Shown: positions 10,578-21,407 of the stretch, one piece after another
Layout of the letters: every line of letters starts with the position of its first letter
Position numbering within the stretch: position 1 is the first letter of the stretch
Source of the DNA: Helichrysum umbraculigerum
Lineage: Eukaryota; Streptophyta; Magnoliopsida; Asterales; Asteraceae
Length of the DNA stretch: 64,000 bases
Direction: 5' to 3'
NCBI GenBank assembly: GCA_949592205.1
Contig: CATIUR010000005.1
Span: 129,289,277-129,353,276, forward strand
The notes under the pieces: model-generated
What the model saw: only the letters and a program-made list of their open reading frames with translations
What the model was told of the DNA's origin: nothing
The model's database searches: none
Program-made: the position numbers and the translations under genes

Positions 10578-11762
10578 TGTGACAACTCTCCAAATTAGGT
10601 ATTAATTAACATTTAAGCATGTGCATTCTTACGCTAATTTCCTGGTTAAGTTTTAACAAAACTTTTTGTTATGATGTAAGCCTAGCAAGCCCGTACTTTT
10701 AAACAAAAAGTAAAATGTAATACGTAAGTAATTATTAATTACGTACAAATATATCAGAACGAACCCGACAAAAATAAATGACAAAAGTTTCGTGATACAA
10801 AAATAATTAATAATATAATTATTAATTACGAGTATTTACATATCTATAACATGTAGATATAAAGGTCTAAATATACGTTTAACATAAAACGTATTATAAC
10901 ACGAACAGAAACAATTTTAAAACGCACATAAAAGGTCAAATCATAAAAGTGCAAATTTTCTCGTTCGTTTGGAGGAAGTTAGAACATTACCTCAAAATAT
11001 GAAATCCTAAATTAACTGAAATTTGGCGCTCAAATAGTTGAACGCAGTAAAATGTACAAAATTGTACATCTATTTAAAATAATGATAACATCATTATACT
11101 GATTATAAATAACGAACCAGGAGAACACCTACAAAATAAAAATATAAAATGTTTATTTTTATATTGCTATAATTATACCCGTACTCGAAATTGAGGTACC
11201 AAAAATTGGCACCAAACCTCAATAATTGAGGAGACCGCCACTGTTTTTGAAACCATACTCGTTGATCTCTTTGTTCTCTCTCATTTCTTCCTGATCATTT
11301 CATTCTCATCTAACATCATCATCAAATCTCTTTCTCTATCTCACTAAGAAAACACAAAGGCATTAACAAGATCAGAGACAACAACAAGCAGGAGCAACAA
11401 CATCTTAATCATCTTCATCATCATCCGTTCATCATCATCTCCACCATTTTCATTTTGTAAGAAAAACTACAAAACTTTGATTTATTTACTTTGATTTCGT
11501 TCTCTAACTTGTAAATGCATCATAATCTAAACATATAACATATATACATGAAAGATTTATGATTGATTCTTGAAAATGGTTTATAAAACCAAAACTTCAA
11601 ATACAAAATCAATACATGAAAACATGTTATAAAAGTGTAATAAGTTGTTAAAATGCTATATATTGATTGTATAAACGTTTGGGTTTGATGTACAAAGAAT
11701 TTGGAACCAAAATAATCGAGCATCATTATGGCTCTGTTCGAACAGGACCTGGAAGTAACATG

Positions 11763-12061
11763 AATCCGGCGGATTCATGTAGAATCCGGCGGATTCCCCT
11801 ATGAAACTCGCACACAAATCTTCGGCTAAAACGGTGAACGAGTAAAAGACACGCTCGAATCCGGCGGATTCACCTAAATCCGGCGGATTCCCAAAGCTTC
11901 ACATGAACGTTTTGTGAACACAAAAGAATCCGGCAGATTCAACTAAATCCGGCGGATTCACTTAATTTTGACCCGACCCGGCGGTTTGACCTGAAGATCC
12001 GGCAACACCTTCTCTATTAACGAGAATCCGGCGGATTCAAATAGAATCCGGCGGATTCACA
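11763..12061. repeat. GAATCCGGCGGATTC palindrome cluster in the Tekay-1 LTR
   Basis: A 15 bp palindrome, GAATCCG-G-CGGATTC, occurs about nine times, mostly in pairs a few bases apart, with degenerate versions such as CCGGCGGTTTG. The same cluster is in the 3' LTR (about 22594-22882) and in copy 2 (about 63048-63325, one unit fewer). Confidence 0.85.
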
Positions 12062-12215
12062 TACTGGGCTGGGCTTCAGGCTGGGCCGGTGGTCTTTTGG
12101 GCCAAAGTAATGGGTTAAACCAATGATTAAATAAATGGGTTATATAAACGAGTTAACGGGCCAAACGAGTTACATTATTATTAGTGGGCCAACGAATCGG
12201 GCCGAGCCCAACAAA

Positions 12216-12225
12216 CTATAAAACA
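12216..12225 (+). promoter_or_regulatory. TATA-like element in the Tekay-1 LTR
   Basis: ACTATAAAAC, about 155 bp downstream of the palindrome cluster. It could be the LTR promoter. The CT-rich tract and donor-like site lie upstream of it, which argues for an earlier start, so this is uncertain. Confidence 0.3.
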
Positions 12226-12527
12226 CCTTGACTTTAAAACAATTCCATTTATTAGTAACATTATAAAACGAGACAAACTATGAATACGGACATTGGACTT
12301 ATTTGTTTAGTATGAACAAACGATATATGACATATATATATATATATACGAACTTTGTAAATTATACGATTTGGATACGATTACACAATCGGGACATTTA
12401 AACTTTTTAACATTTACTAAACAAACGTAGTGATATTAAAAACAAATGACATTCGTTTTATAAAAACAATCTAAGTTTTAAAACAAATAAAACTTGCAAC
12501 CTTTTTAAAAATACGAAACGACGTATT

Positions 12528-12529
<2 letters not shown>

Positions 12530-12585
<56 letters not shown>
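12530..12585. repeat. (TA)n microsatellite
   Basis: About 28 AT dinucleotides. The duplicate at about 63792-63833 is some 12 bp shorter, as expected for slippage. The ORF across it, rich in Tyr/Ile, is an artefact of the repeat. Confidence 0.95.
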
Positions 12586-12586
<1 letters not shown>

Positions 12587-14335
12587 GAGAACACACGTTA
12601 TATATATAGACACAAACGACATTTGAATTATATTCACGATTATACGTTTTCTTAAACAAATGAAAACTTATATATATTTTGATATACGTAAACAATGTAT
12701 TGATTAAACATATGTACATACGACACTTAGGAATATATATTCACAAATATATATAAACAATGAATTTCACATTTAACGAACGTGATTATATACGACAAGT
12801 ATATTACATAAGTATACATATATAGAACAAATATATGTACATACAACGATATTGGAATAACATTCGAATTATACGTACAACTGTAAACAAAGTATATGTA
12901 CAAATGAAACAAAACGACCTTCCGATAAATAAACAATTACATATTGGTTTGTACACTTACAAGTGTACGACTGAGAAATAATAACGTTATTTCCACACCA
13001 TGACACTAGCAAAGTTAATAACTTACATTAATAAGAAATCAACCATTTCTTCAAACAAAACAAACTGTTAACATAAGTGATTAAAACAAATCAAACATAC
13101 TTATGTTAATACATTTATTGTATATAGGTTAACATACATTGGGCTATTATCTGTTTGGCAGCTAGCTTTCATACCGAGCAAACTACTGTGAGTTCACAGC
13201 CCCTACTTTACAAATGTTTTATGCTTTTAAACATAGGGGTGTAAACATAGAAACTGCATGCAAACATATGCAGCAAACTATATAAATGCTTTATTGATTT
13301 ATACAAACTGTTTGATATAAAATATTATTTCACAACTGTTTTGGGAATTAGACAACAAATCCTAGTACGGACCAGACTTGAGATGTGTGCATGAAAGACC
13401 TTATGTCATGCAGACTATAACCATTAGCTAGGTGACTCTAGCCACTGAGTATACGAATAGTACTATTGTCGTGACGACCCTCCTGTGGATGGAGCGTATA
13501 CTTAATTGTCCTTCAGGTAAACAACATAAGTTTTGGTTGTGGTTTGGTTATAGGGTTAGGTCGCGTTACTTTAACCTGCGAGGTTTAGCTCACCTTTCAG
13601 GGGATTATAGTCTAAGAATTTCCCACAATTATTATTTAGGATGAACATATCCTACAACTGTTTTATTTCAGTATACGTACTGATTACATTTATATTCTGG
13701 TAAACAACCAGACATACATTTGGGGTAACAACCCACATAAAACTATATTTTAGGGTAACTATCCCTAATATCTTATAAATTGCAAAACCTGCAACATTTA
13801 TTTATTGAATAACATTTCAATAACTTAAACATAAATGGTTTAACATACCTTACATTTATACAAAACCTGTGAATTCACTCAACATATTTGTTGACGACTT
13901 TCTTTCTATGTTTTACAGGAAATTAGCCATGTAAGTAAGAATCGCATGCATTCAGGATGGACAACCCTGGACTACTTAGGATGCCATTATTTTGGGACAG
14001 CTTTTGAGGATTTCCTCTGTATTACTGCAGACATTGCAGTTATACTCATGAAATCTTATCTTAACATATATGTATTGTAAAACTTAAATGTTTTAAACTC
14101 TATTATTACTGTACGACTTACATAGTCGTACTACTTTTGTAACAACCGTTTAAACTGGCATCCTTTATATATTATGTTCTGTATGATCATATGCTCTGAT
14201 ACAATGAATGCACAATTGATACGTCATCACCCCCGCTGTTAAACTGTTTACACAAGATGCTTCCGCTAAATTATAACTTGCTTCCGCTAAACATTTAAAT
14301 AAACACAATTATGGAATTTGGGGGTGTGACAGACT

Positions 14336-14349
14336 TGGTATCAGAGCCA
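14336..14349 (+). promoter_or_regulatory. Tekay-1 primer binding site
   Basis: TGGTATCAGAGCCA, four bases after the 5' LTR. Initiator Met-tRNA type. Confidence 0.9.
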
Positions 14350-14505
14350 TTGGTTATAGCGAACTAGAAGTCTTTAGGTGACTGAAAACCTTAGAGACCT
14401 AGACTATAGCCTTGGCTAGAACATTCATGCATTCATACATACATACGTTTGCATACATCTAACATACGACTGACACGTCACACACAATTCCCTTTTTGTC
14501 ACAAT

Positions 14506-15267
14506 ATGTCTAGTCAATCAGTTTACCATGTTTATGCTTCGGATGAGGAGCCGACCGAGGCTACTTTTGAGGGTCCCGCGATCACTGTAGGGGATGAGTC
14601 ATCTGTTCATTTGAGAGACATGTCAGATGACACTAGTGACGCTTACATCGCACCACCACCGACAGCACATGAGGTTACCCCTATCACTACAGGTATTCAC
14701 CATCAGGCCGGTGAGACTTCTCGCAGGCCTGTATCTAGGAGGACACCGAGGATGTGTGTCCGAGATCTTCCTATTGGTCCGTTAGCATCGGCGGACGAGT
14801 CTATTGAGTCTCCACAGAGGGCACCCAGGTTTGCTCATCTAGAGTGGATGACTCCTATGTTGAGGCACTGGAGGTCATTAGAGGGTTTTCCCTCCACATT
14901 TGAGACAGGAGAGTCCTCACGACCCCCAGCACCACTGCCTACCACTGGAGAGCCGATAGAGCAGACTCTCCCTACATTAGTTGCTGTTATGCGTACATTG
15001 TTCTGTATTACCTCTAGCAGGAGTTCTCACCTTGGACAGGTACAGGATGAGGTCTCCCGTCTGTATGGGGACATGGCTGGTATACATGAACATCATCACT
15101 TTCTGTTGAACCATGTGTTTACTGCCCAGGAGATAGCTGAGTCCGCACGTGCTCGTGTGAGGACACTTGAGAGACGTGTTAGGATTGCAGGGCTTTTGGT
15201 TGGTGCTTGTGTGGTGATGGCTGTGTTGAGAACAGCCGTGGGATCATTTCTACCGTACTTCTGTTAG
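14506..15267 (+). CDS. Leader ORF (aORF) of Tekay-1, putative tail-anchored protein
   Basis: A 253-residue protein of unknown function between the primer site and gag. I chose the Met at 14506, not the upstream one at 14449, because two diverged relatives (46226 and 3019, minus strand) start at the matching MS(x)(Q/E) position. The N-terminus is acidic (SDEEP) with a TSDAYIAPPPTA block; then come Arg-rich and PIGPLA motifs, the core WMTPMLRHWRSLEGFPSTF, a likely helical or coiled-coil stretch ending RVRTLERRVRIAG, and a hydrophobic tail of about 25 residues (about 227-251) ending at the C-terminus. That tail is the layout of a tail-anchored membrane protein (inference). Extra ORFs are known in plant Ty3/gypsy elements, but I recognise no named family. 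No capsid, protease or env signature seen. Confidence 0.7.
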   Translation: MSSQSVYHVYASDEEPTEATFEGPAITVGDESSVHLRDMSDDTSDAYIAPPPTAHEVTPITTGIHHQAGETSRRPVSRRTPRMCVRDLPIGPLASADESIESPQRAPRFAHLEWMTPMLRHWRSLEGFPSTFETGESSRPPAPLPTTGEPIEQTLPTLVAVMRTLFCITSSRSSHLGQVQDEVSRLYGDMAGIHEHHHFLLNHVFTAQEIAESARARVRTLERRVRIAGLLVGACVVMAVLRTAVGSFLPYFC

Positions 15268-15640
15268 ACCTGTGTATGGCGGGTTGTGCCTACTTAGGAT
15301 TGTATATATACTATGTATTAGACTTGGAACTTTGGCTCGACGGGTATAGACATACCTGTCATGTTTTGTATATCATTTGGATCGACGGTGTGTAGACAGA
15401 CCCGTCATGCTTTGATTAGTCTTTGGACCGATGGATATCTAGGATAGATCCATCCTGTTTTGTATAAAAACTTATGAACTAACTATGATCAGTTATATGA
15501 TATGACATATGTATTTGGTTTATTATTATTGTTCATGTTACTGTACGTTGTGATTGGATTATATATTGACAATAGAGACTACATAACTGTGGATACTGAA
15601 ATATGTCTTTGTAACCTATAGATCTCTTGAAACTGGAAAA

Positions 15641-16096
15641 ATGGCAGAACCAGTTATAAATGAATACTCCTCAGATGAGGACATAACCATCGACGAGCAG
15701 ATACAATATGTATATGTCGATACCGAAACAGTTCCGATAGTGGAACTTGTGGAAGAAGAAATTGAAAACCACCAATTCGGCATGGTCAACATAGAGGAGT
15801 ACGAAAGAGTACAAGATCAGGCTGAAAGATTGGATGGTCAATATTGGGAGCTTGTGTTCAAATGTAGGAACCATGAGCTAGAATTGAGAATCCTAAAGAG
15901 GCCTATGATTGTCCGAGTTAAGGATAAAATACGCTTCTGGAAGAAAGTGGCTAGTAATCGCAAGAAAAGAGTTAAGTCTTGGATCAAACGTTTGTGCAAA
16001 TGCTCAACTGAGAATGATCTGGACTATTATCCGACTCTGCGATACAAAACTATGCTTGAAACACGCTACTTCTCTCCCAATCTGAATCAGGAGTAA
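15641..16096 (+). CDS. Second leader ORF of Tekay-1, 151 aa, unknown
   Basis: An open frame between aORF and gag. The N-terminal 60 residues are strongly acidic (SSDEDITIDEQ, VEEEIEN). The C-terminal half is basic (RVKDKIRFWKKVASNRKKR...) with a CKC pair near residue 122. I recognise no family. No counterpart is evident in Tekay-2, whose leader is about 800 bp shorter between aORF and gag, so it may be specific to this subfamily or a chance ORF. The length and charge pattern favour a real ORF only modestly. It is not in the same frame as gag. Confidence 0.4.
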   Translation: MAEPVINEYSSDEDITIDEQIQYVYVDTETVPIVELVEEEIENHQFGMVNIEEYERVQDQAERLDGQYWELVFKCRNHELELRILKRPMIVRVKDKIRFWKKVASNRKKRVKSWIKRLCKCSTENDLDYYPTLRYKTMLETRYFSPNLNQE

Positions 16097-16732
16097 AAGT
16101 GAAAGATCTACACTGCGACAGAGAATATAGCTAAAGATAGCTTAATAATGAACTGATGAAGAACTGTCGTAGGAATATAACCATTTTGTTAAGATTTAAG
16201 TATAGCTAAGTTTAGCCTAATTAGTACTGTAGCAACTCGTGTTGTATTGGAAACCACTCTTGATGGATATAGAAGATATCATCAAGTTTTGTAATGAAAC
16301 GATGTAAGAACGTTCTAGTTAATGTATAATATAACCTAGGTTCGATTCGAAATTTCATGCGAATGATATTCATCTCTATATACATGTGATAGAAAAGTTA
16401 CCACGTAATAATTGTTGAAACCATTTCTTGCAAACTTTGAAACCTACCATACTTTGAATTATTGATTTTATCTTGAATCCCATAAAACATTGATTGCACT
16501 TAAACGATGATGAAAAGAAATATGTATTTGGCATTATATAATGACGCCTGGCCAACGTGATTATATTGTACAAAATACATATGGGTGTTTCAAAGTCGTG
16601 CAATATACAATGTGAAACCTTATTCTTTCAAATTCTCCATACTATTCATTTGATAGACAATGTGAAATCTTGTTCATCACATTCATTATTTTGGCATTGA
16701 CTTCTGCATTTTATTCATCGCAGAACTAAACT

Positions 16733-17587
16733 ATGCCGCCAAAACGACGAATTACTAGGAACAGTCAGAAGACAACTGTACCCCCTACATCTGAAACCAT
16801 TCCAGCCCCTAACACTGAGGAAACTACTGAGCAGTTGATAGCTAGACGCATAGCTGAAGGTATTGCCGAGTATGAGGCAAGTCGAAACCGTGAGAATGGG
16901 ATTAATAACAGTGGATCGACCCCTGTTAATGCTGAGACTGTTGTGAATACTCGCCGAGGGTGTTCATATAAGACATTTCAGGCTTGTAAACCACCTCCCT
17001 TCTGTGGCACTGAAGGTGCTATTGGTATTATACACTGGATAGAAAAGATGGATTCTGTGTTGGACATCAGTGATTGTCTACCAGACACTGCGGTGAAATA
17101 TGTCGCCTGCACACTGGCTGATAAAGCTTTGACTTGGTGGAACAGTCAAGTCCAGTCGATGGGACGACCAGCTGCTTATTCCATGACATGGGAAACATTG
17201 AAGCGTATGATGATGGAAGAATTCTGCCCTCGAAGTGAGATGCAGAAAATTGAGACTGAGCTGTGGAACATTGCTATGATTGGTGCTGATATCACTGGTT
17301 ACACAACTAGGTTCCAAGAACTAGCTCGTCTTGTGCCACATATGGTAACACCTGAGTATAAGCGTATTGAACGCTATGTGTATGGACTGGCACCACAAAT
17401 CAGGAGTTTAGTTACGTCCTCCAAACCTGACACGTTCAGGAGCGCTGTTACTCTAGCGCAGAGTTTGACTGATGAAGCAGTTAGAATGGGGACGCTGACA
17501 CAGAAAACTGTGCCGGCCAAGGTTGAGCTGAGCAGTGCTGAAGCTGGTAGTTCTGGAGGTAAGAAACGCAAGTGGAATGACCGTTAG
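16733..17587 (+). CDS. Tekay-1 gag, N-terminal part (matrix/capsid)
   Basis: A 284-residue Gag starting MPPKRRITRNSQ, with the retrotransposon capsid region from about residue 85 (CKPPPFCGTEGAIGIIHWIEKM) through TWWNSQVQ and the ELARLVPHM...IERYVYGL block. It would form the particle that packages element RNA. The frame stops at TAG 17585-17587 but stays open in the same frame from 17588 into the zinc-knuckle and pol region, so this is one gag-pol ORF broken by a single TAG. The change is consistent with CAG to TAG; programmed readthrough cannot be excluded. The start ATG follows the 2.4 kb leader. Confidence 0.9.
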   Translation: MPPKRRITRNSQKTTVPPTSETIPAPNTEETTEQLIARRIAEGIAEYEASRNRENGINNSGSTPVNAETVVNTRRGCSYKTFQACKPPPFCGTEGAIGIIHWIEKMDSVLDISDCLPDTAVKYVACTLADKALTWWNSQVQSMGRPAAYSMTWETLKRMMMEEFCPRSEMQKIETELWNIAMIGADITGYTTRFQELARLVPHMVTPEYKRIERYVYGLAPQIRSLVTSSKPDTFRSAVTLAQSLTDEAVRMGTLTQKTVPAKVELSSAEAGSSGGKKRKWNDR

Positions 17588-17641
17588 GGTCAATCAAACA
17601 AGAAAGGATCTGGAAATCCAAAGTCTTACGCTGCCACCATT

Positions 17642-20600
17642 GTGGAACCAAAACCATACTTGGGTAACAAACCTAAGTGTGATAAGTGTAGCAAACACCA
17701 TGAAGGTGAGTGTTGGTTTTGCGACAGCTGTAAGGGATGGGGTCACAAAGCCCAAAACTGTAAGGTTAACCCTACCCCTAAGGGAAACACTGCTCGCCAA
17801 AACCAAGGATGTCTTGAGTGTGGCGACACGAGGCACTATCGAAACCGATGCCCTCGACTCAATAACCAAAACCATAACACCAACAACGCTCGTAACCGCA
17901 ACAACAACGGAAACAACCGTGGAAACAACAACAACCGAGCCAACAACAACAATGCTAACAATAACAACAACCAACCAGCTCGTGGACGCGTGTTCATGTT
18001 AGGAGCACCAGAGGCACGTCAGGATCCTAACACAGTCACTGGTACGTTTCTTGTAAACAACCACTTTGCTTCTGTGTTATTTGATTCCGGTGCTGATTTA
18101 AGCTTTGTGTCCACTGAGTTTAGACCACTATTAGAAATCGAATCCCTTAAGCTAGATAACAAATATACAGTAGAGCTAGCCGATGGTAAGTTGATTGAAT
18201 CAGGAGAAATAGTACCAGGATGTTCCTTAACTTTAGAAGGTCATTCTTTCAAGATAGACTTACTACCGGTAGAACTAGGGAGCTTCGATATAGTGGTTGG
18301 CATGGATTGGTTGTCACTAAACCGCGCGGAAATCATCTGTCATGAAAAGATTGTACGGTTACCTTTACCGTCAGGAGAAATGTTGATGATTCAAGGAGAA
18401 AAGAGTAATCGTATGGTGAAAACGATTACATGCATGAAGGCAAATAAGTATCTACGAAAAGGGTACCAAGCATTTTTGGTACATGTTGTGGACAAGAAAC
18501 CCGAGGAGCGACGCATAGACGACGTGGCCGTAGTACGCGACTACCCAGGAGTATTTCCTGACGAGCTACCAGGGTTACCACCTCCGCGGCAGGTTGAATT
18601 TCATATCGACCTAGTGCCGGGAGCTGCACCGATTGCTCGTGCGCCTTATCGTCTAGCTCCATCAGAAATGCAGGAACTGTCTGCACAATTGCAAGAACTG
18701 TTGGATTTAGGATTCATCCGACCGAGCTTTTCACCGTGGGGAGCTCCGGTTTTATTCGTCAAAAAGAAGGATGGATCAATGCGGATGTGTATCGATTATC
18801 GAGAACTGAACAAAGTGACGATTAAGAACCGATACCCACTGCCACGCATTGATGATTTGTTTGACCAGCTGCAAGGGTCAAGTTATTACTCAAAAATCGA
18901 CTTGAGATCGGGCTACCATCAACTGAAGGTACGGGATGAAGATATCCCTAAGACTACGTTTAGGACTCGATATGGTCATTACGAGTTCCTAGTTATGCCA
19001 TTTGGGCTAACGAATGCGCCAGCAGTATTCATGGATCTAATGAATAGAGTATGTAAACCTTACTTGGATAAGTTCGTCATAGTGTTCATTGACGATATTT
19101 TGATATACTCGCGAACAAAGGAAGACCATGAACAACATCTGAGAATGATTCTGGAATTACTGGAGAAAGAGAAGCTTTATACAAAGTTCTCTAAATGCGA
19201 GTTTTGGATGCGTGAGGTTCATTTCCTTGGTCATGTGATTAATAACAAAGGAATTCATGTAGACCCATCCAAAATTGAGGCGATTAAGAATTGGGAAGCC
19301 CCAAAAACCCCAACTGAGATACGACAATTCCTTGGGCTAGCTGGTTACTACCGAAGATTCATCGAGAATTTCTCGAAGATAGCTCAACCAATCACCGCCC
19401 TAACGCAAAAAGACAAGAAGTTTGATTGGGGCGAGAAGCAAGAGAATGCTTTTCAACTGCTGAAAGAGAAATTGAGCACCGCACCTATCCTGTCCTTACC
19501 AGAAGGAGTAGAAAACTTTGTTGTCTACTGTGATGCCTCACATCAAGGATTAGGTTGCGTGTTAATGCAAAATGACAAAGTCATTGCTTATGCGTCTCGT
19601 CAATTGAAGATTCACGAGAAGAACTATACGACGCATGACTTAGAGCTAGGAGCAGTCGTTTTTGCCCTTAAGATTTGGAGACACTACCTATACGGTACGA
19701 AGTGTACGATCTTTACAGATCACAAAAGTCTCCAACATATTTTTTATCAGAAAAAACTCAACATGAGACAGAGACGTTGGGTTGAATTGCTGAATGATTA
19801 CGACTGTGAAATCAAGTACCATCCAGGCAAAGCTAATGTAGTAGCGGATGCCTTGAGTCGTAAGGAACGAGTAAAACCTCGAAGAGTTCGAGCCTTAGGA
19901 CTAACAATCCACTTGGATCTGATTTCCCAAATTCGTGATGCTCAACAAGCGGCCTTTACTCCAGAACGTATGAAGGACGAATCCCTCAAAGGGATGGAGA
20001 AGCAACTGGAGTCTAAGGAAAATGGAGTATTGTACTTCATGAATCGAATTTGGATTCCTTGTGTTGATGAGCTACGTAGCCTAGTATTAGATGAAGCTCA
20101 TAAGTCCAATTACTCGATACATCCTGGTGCAGATAAGATGTATCACGATCTGAAAGGATTTTACTGGTGGCCTGGCATGAAAAGAGACATTGCCACCTAT
20201 GTTAGTAGATGTCTGACTTGTGCAAAAGTTAAGACTGAGTACCAAAAGCCGTCTGGACTTTTACAACAACCTGAGTTGCCCAAATGGAAATGGGAACACA
20301 TCACGATGGATTTCATTACGAAGTTACCGAAAACATCATCTGGGATGGACTCCATATGGATGATTGTCGACCGACTGACAAAGTCAGCTCACTTTCTTGC
20401 CATTAAGGAAACGGATAAGATGGAAAAGCTGTCTAGAATTTACATAAAAGAAGTTGTTTCTAGACATGGAGTTCCATTATCTATCATCTCTGATAGAGAT
20501 GCACGTTTCACCTCTCGCTTTTGGCAAACACTGCAACAAGCTTTAGGCACTAGACTCGACATGAGTACCGCCTACCATCCACAAACCGATGGTCAAAGCG

Positions 20601-21373
20601 AGCGAACGATACAAACGCTTGATGACTTGCTACGAGCTTGCGTGATTGATTTTGGAGGAAATTGGGATGTTCATCTCCCTTTAGCCGAATTGTCATACAA
20701 CAATAGTTATCATACGAGCATTCAAATGGCACCTTTTGAGGCGTTGTACGGACGCAAGTGCCGATCCCCACTTTGTTGGGCAGAAATGGACGACAGACAA
20801 TTATCAGGTCCTGAGATAGTCCAAGAGACAACGGACAAAATATCTCAAGTGCTTAATCGATTGAAAACGGCACGAGACCGACAAAAGAGTTATGCGGACA
20901 ATAGACGAAAACCTTTGGAATTTCAAGTAGGTGACAAAGTCCTACTTAAAGTATCTCCTTGGAAAGGAGTTGTGCGATTTGGAAAACGCGGTAAACTGAA
21001 TCCACGTTACATTAGACCATTTGAGATCCTAGCAAGGATTGGTCCTGTAGCTTATAAACTTAAACTTCCGCAAGAGCTTAGTAATATTCACGACACGTTT
21101 CACGTGAGTAATCTTAAGAAGTGTCTATCCGACGAAGCGTTAATCATACCTCCCGACGAAATTTATGTCGACTCAAAACTCAATTTCGTGGAGGAACCGC
21201 TTGAAGTAATGGACACGAAAACGCAGAAACTCCGAAACAGTCGGATCAAACTTGTCAAAATTCGATGGAACTCGAAAAGAGGCTCAGAATTCACCTGGGA
21301 ACGTGAGGACGAGATACGCAAAAAGTACCCTCACCTATTTGAACCCGTGACCACGACTCACGACACAAATTAA
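17642..21373 (+). CDS. Tekay-1 gag zinc knuckles and pol polyprotein
   Basis: 1243 residues from the first Met; the frame is already open from 17588 and continues gag. Order: two CX2CX4HX4C zinc knuckles (about 27-40 and 57-70), an Asn-rich linker (about 75-111), aspartic protease (FDSGAD, about 147-152), reverse transcriptase with catalytic FIDD (about 481-484), RNase H (YCDASHQ, about 628), integrase with an HHCC zinc finger (about 818-860) and catalytic D/D/E near 888, 949 and 986, a GPF/Y-type region (about 1110-1140) and a C-terminal chromodomain-like segment (about 1183-1235, ending [17 protein letters not shown]). No internal stop or frameshift in this part. The chromodomain is expected to steer integration to heterochromatin. 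All catalytic residues I looked for are present. Confidence 0.95.
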   Translation: MEPKPYLGNKPKCDKCSKHHEGECWFCDSCKGWGHKAQNCKVNPTPKGNTARQNQGCLECGDTRHYRNRCPRLNNQNHNTNNARNRNNNGNNRGNNNNRANNNNANNNNNQPARGRVFMLGAPEARQDPNTVTGTFLVNNHFASVLFDSGADLSFVSTEFRPLLEIESLKLDNKYTVELADGKLIESGEIVPGCSLTLEGHSFKIDLLPVELGSFDIVVGMDWLSLNRAEIICHEKIVRLPLPSGEMLMIQGEKSNRMVKTITCMKANKYLRKGYQAFLVHVVDKKPEERRIDDVAVVRDYPGVFPDELPGLPPPRQVEFHIDLVPGAAPIARAPYRLAPSEMQELSAQLQELLDLGFIRPSFSPWGAPVLFVKKKDGSMRMCIDYRELNKVTIKNRYPLPRIDDLFDQLQGSSYYSKIDLRSGYHQLKVRDEDIPKTTFRTRYGHYEFLVMPFGLTNAPAVFMDLMNRVCKPYLDKFVIVFIDDILIYSRTKEDHEQHLRMILELLEKEKLYTKFSKCEFWMREVHFLGHVINNKGIHVDPSKIEAIKNWEAPKTPTEIRQFLGLAGYYRRFIENFSKIAQPITALTQKDKKFDWGEKQENAFQLLKEKLSTAPILSLPEGVENFVVYCDASHQGLGCVLMQNDKVIAYASRQLKIHEKNYTTHDLELGAVVFALKIWRHYLYGTKCTIFTDHKSLQHIFYQKKLNMRQRRWVELLNDYDCEIKYHPGKANVVADALSRKERVKPRRVRALGLTIHLDLISQIRDAQQAAFTPERMKDESLKGMEKQLESKENGVLYFMNRIWIPCVDELRSLVLDEAHKSNYSIHPGADKMYHDLKGFYWWPGMKRDIATYVSRCLTCAKVKTEYQKPSGLLQQPELPKWKWEHITMDFITKLPKTSSGMDSIWMIVDRLTKSAHFLAIKETDKMEKLSRIYIKEVVSRHGVPLSIISDRDARFTSRFWQTLQQALGTRLDMSTAYHPQTDGQSERTIQTLDDLLRACVIDFGGNWDVHLPLAELSYNNSYHTSIQMAPFEALYGRKCRSPLCWAEMDDRQLSGPEIVQETTDKISQVLNRLKTARDRQKSYADNRRKPLEFQVGDKVLLKVSPWKGVVRFGKRGKLNPRYIRPFEILARIGPVAYKLKLPQELSNIHDTFHVSNLKKCLSDEALIIPPDEIYVDSKLNFVEEPLEVMDTKTQKLRNSRIKLVKIRWNSKRGSEFTWEREDEIRKKYPHLFEPVTTTHDTN

Positions 21374-21397
21374 ATCTCGGGACGAGATTTCCCTAAC

Positions 21398-21407
21398 GGG
21401 GGGAGAA
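21398..21407 (+). promoter_or_regulatory. Polypurine tract of Tekay-1
   Basis: GGGGGGAGAA lies immediately upstream of the 3' LTR start TGTGACAAC, the position where plus-strand DNA synthesis is primed. Confidence 0.85.

Larger units (their letters stand above)
1..12750. repeat. Large duplicated segment, copy 1
   Basis: The whole interval matches 51537-64000 in the same orientation. The offset is 51536 at the left end and shrinks to about 51250 on the right through a few indels: a 255 bp MITE difference, small indels near 6610 and 6925, one lost palindrome unit near 11950, and a different (TA)n length. Single-base differences are sparse. The match runs off both window edges, so the true unit is longer than what is seen. 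It may be a tandem or segmental duplication, or two haplotypes placed in series by an assembler. Confidence 0.95.
10578..14331 (+). repeat. Tekay-1 5' LTR
   Basis: TGTGACAACTCTCC...GGGGTGTGACA, 3754 bp, bounded on the right by the primer site. The left 1475 bp recur as the partial 3' LTR at 21408-22882, and the first 2.1 kb recur at 61863-64000. It contains a CT-rich tract (about 11270-11450), a donor-like GTAAG (11457), a palindrome cluster (11763-12061), a (TA)n run, and an acceptor-like TTCTATGTTTTACAG ending at 13918. Small ORFs within it are not supported as genes. Confidence 0.9.

Noticed and set aside
11520..11726. 68 aa minus-strand ORF recurring at 22350 and 62805
   Set aside because: It recurs only because it lies in the duplicated Tekay-1 LTR; no conservation argument separate from DNA identity.
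12471..12936. Minus-strand ORFs rich in Tyr and Ile near the (TA)n tract
   Set aside because: They are translations of the microsatellite and flanking AT-rich LTR sequence; the repeat length differs between copies and the composition is that of a repeat, not a protein.
13432..13644. 70 aa ORF in the Tekay-1 LTR
   Set aside because: Inside the LTR with no matching frame in the Tekay-2 LTR, although the DNA is partly similar; treated as chance.
17594..17974. Minus-strand Val/Ser-rich ORF opposite pol
   Set aside because: Shadow of the Asn-rich linker and zinc knuckles of the real plus-strand frame.
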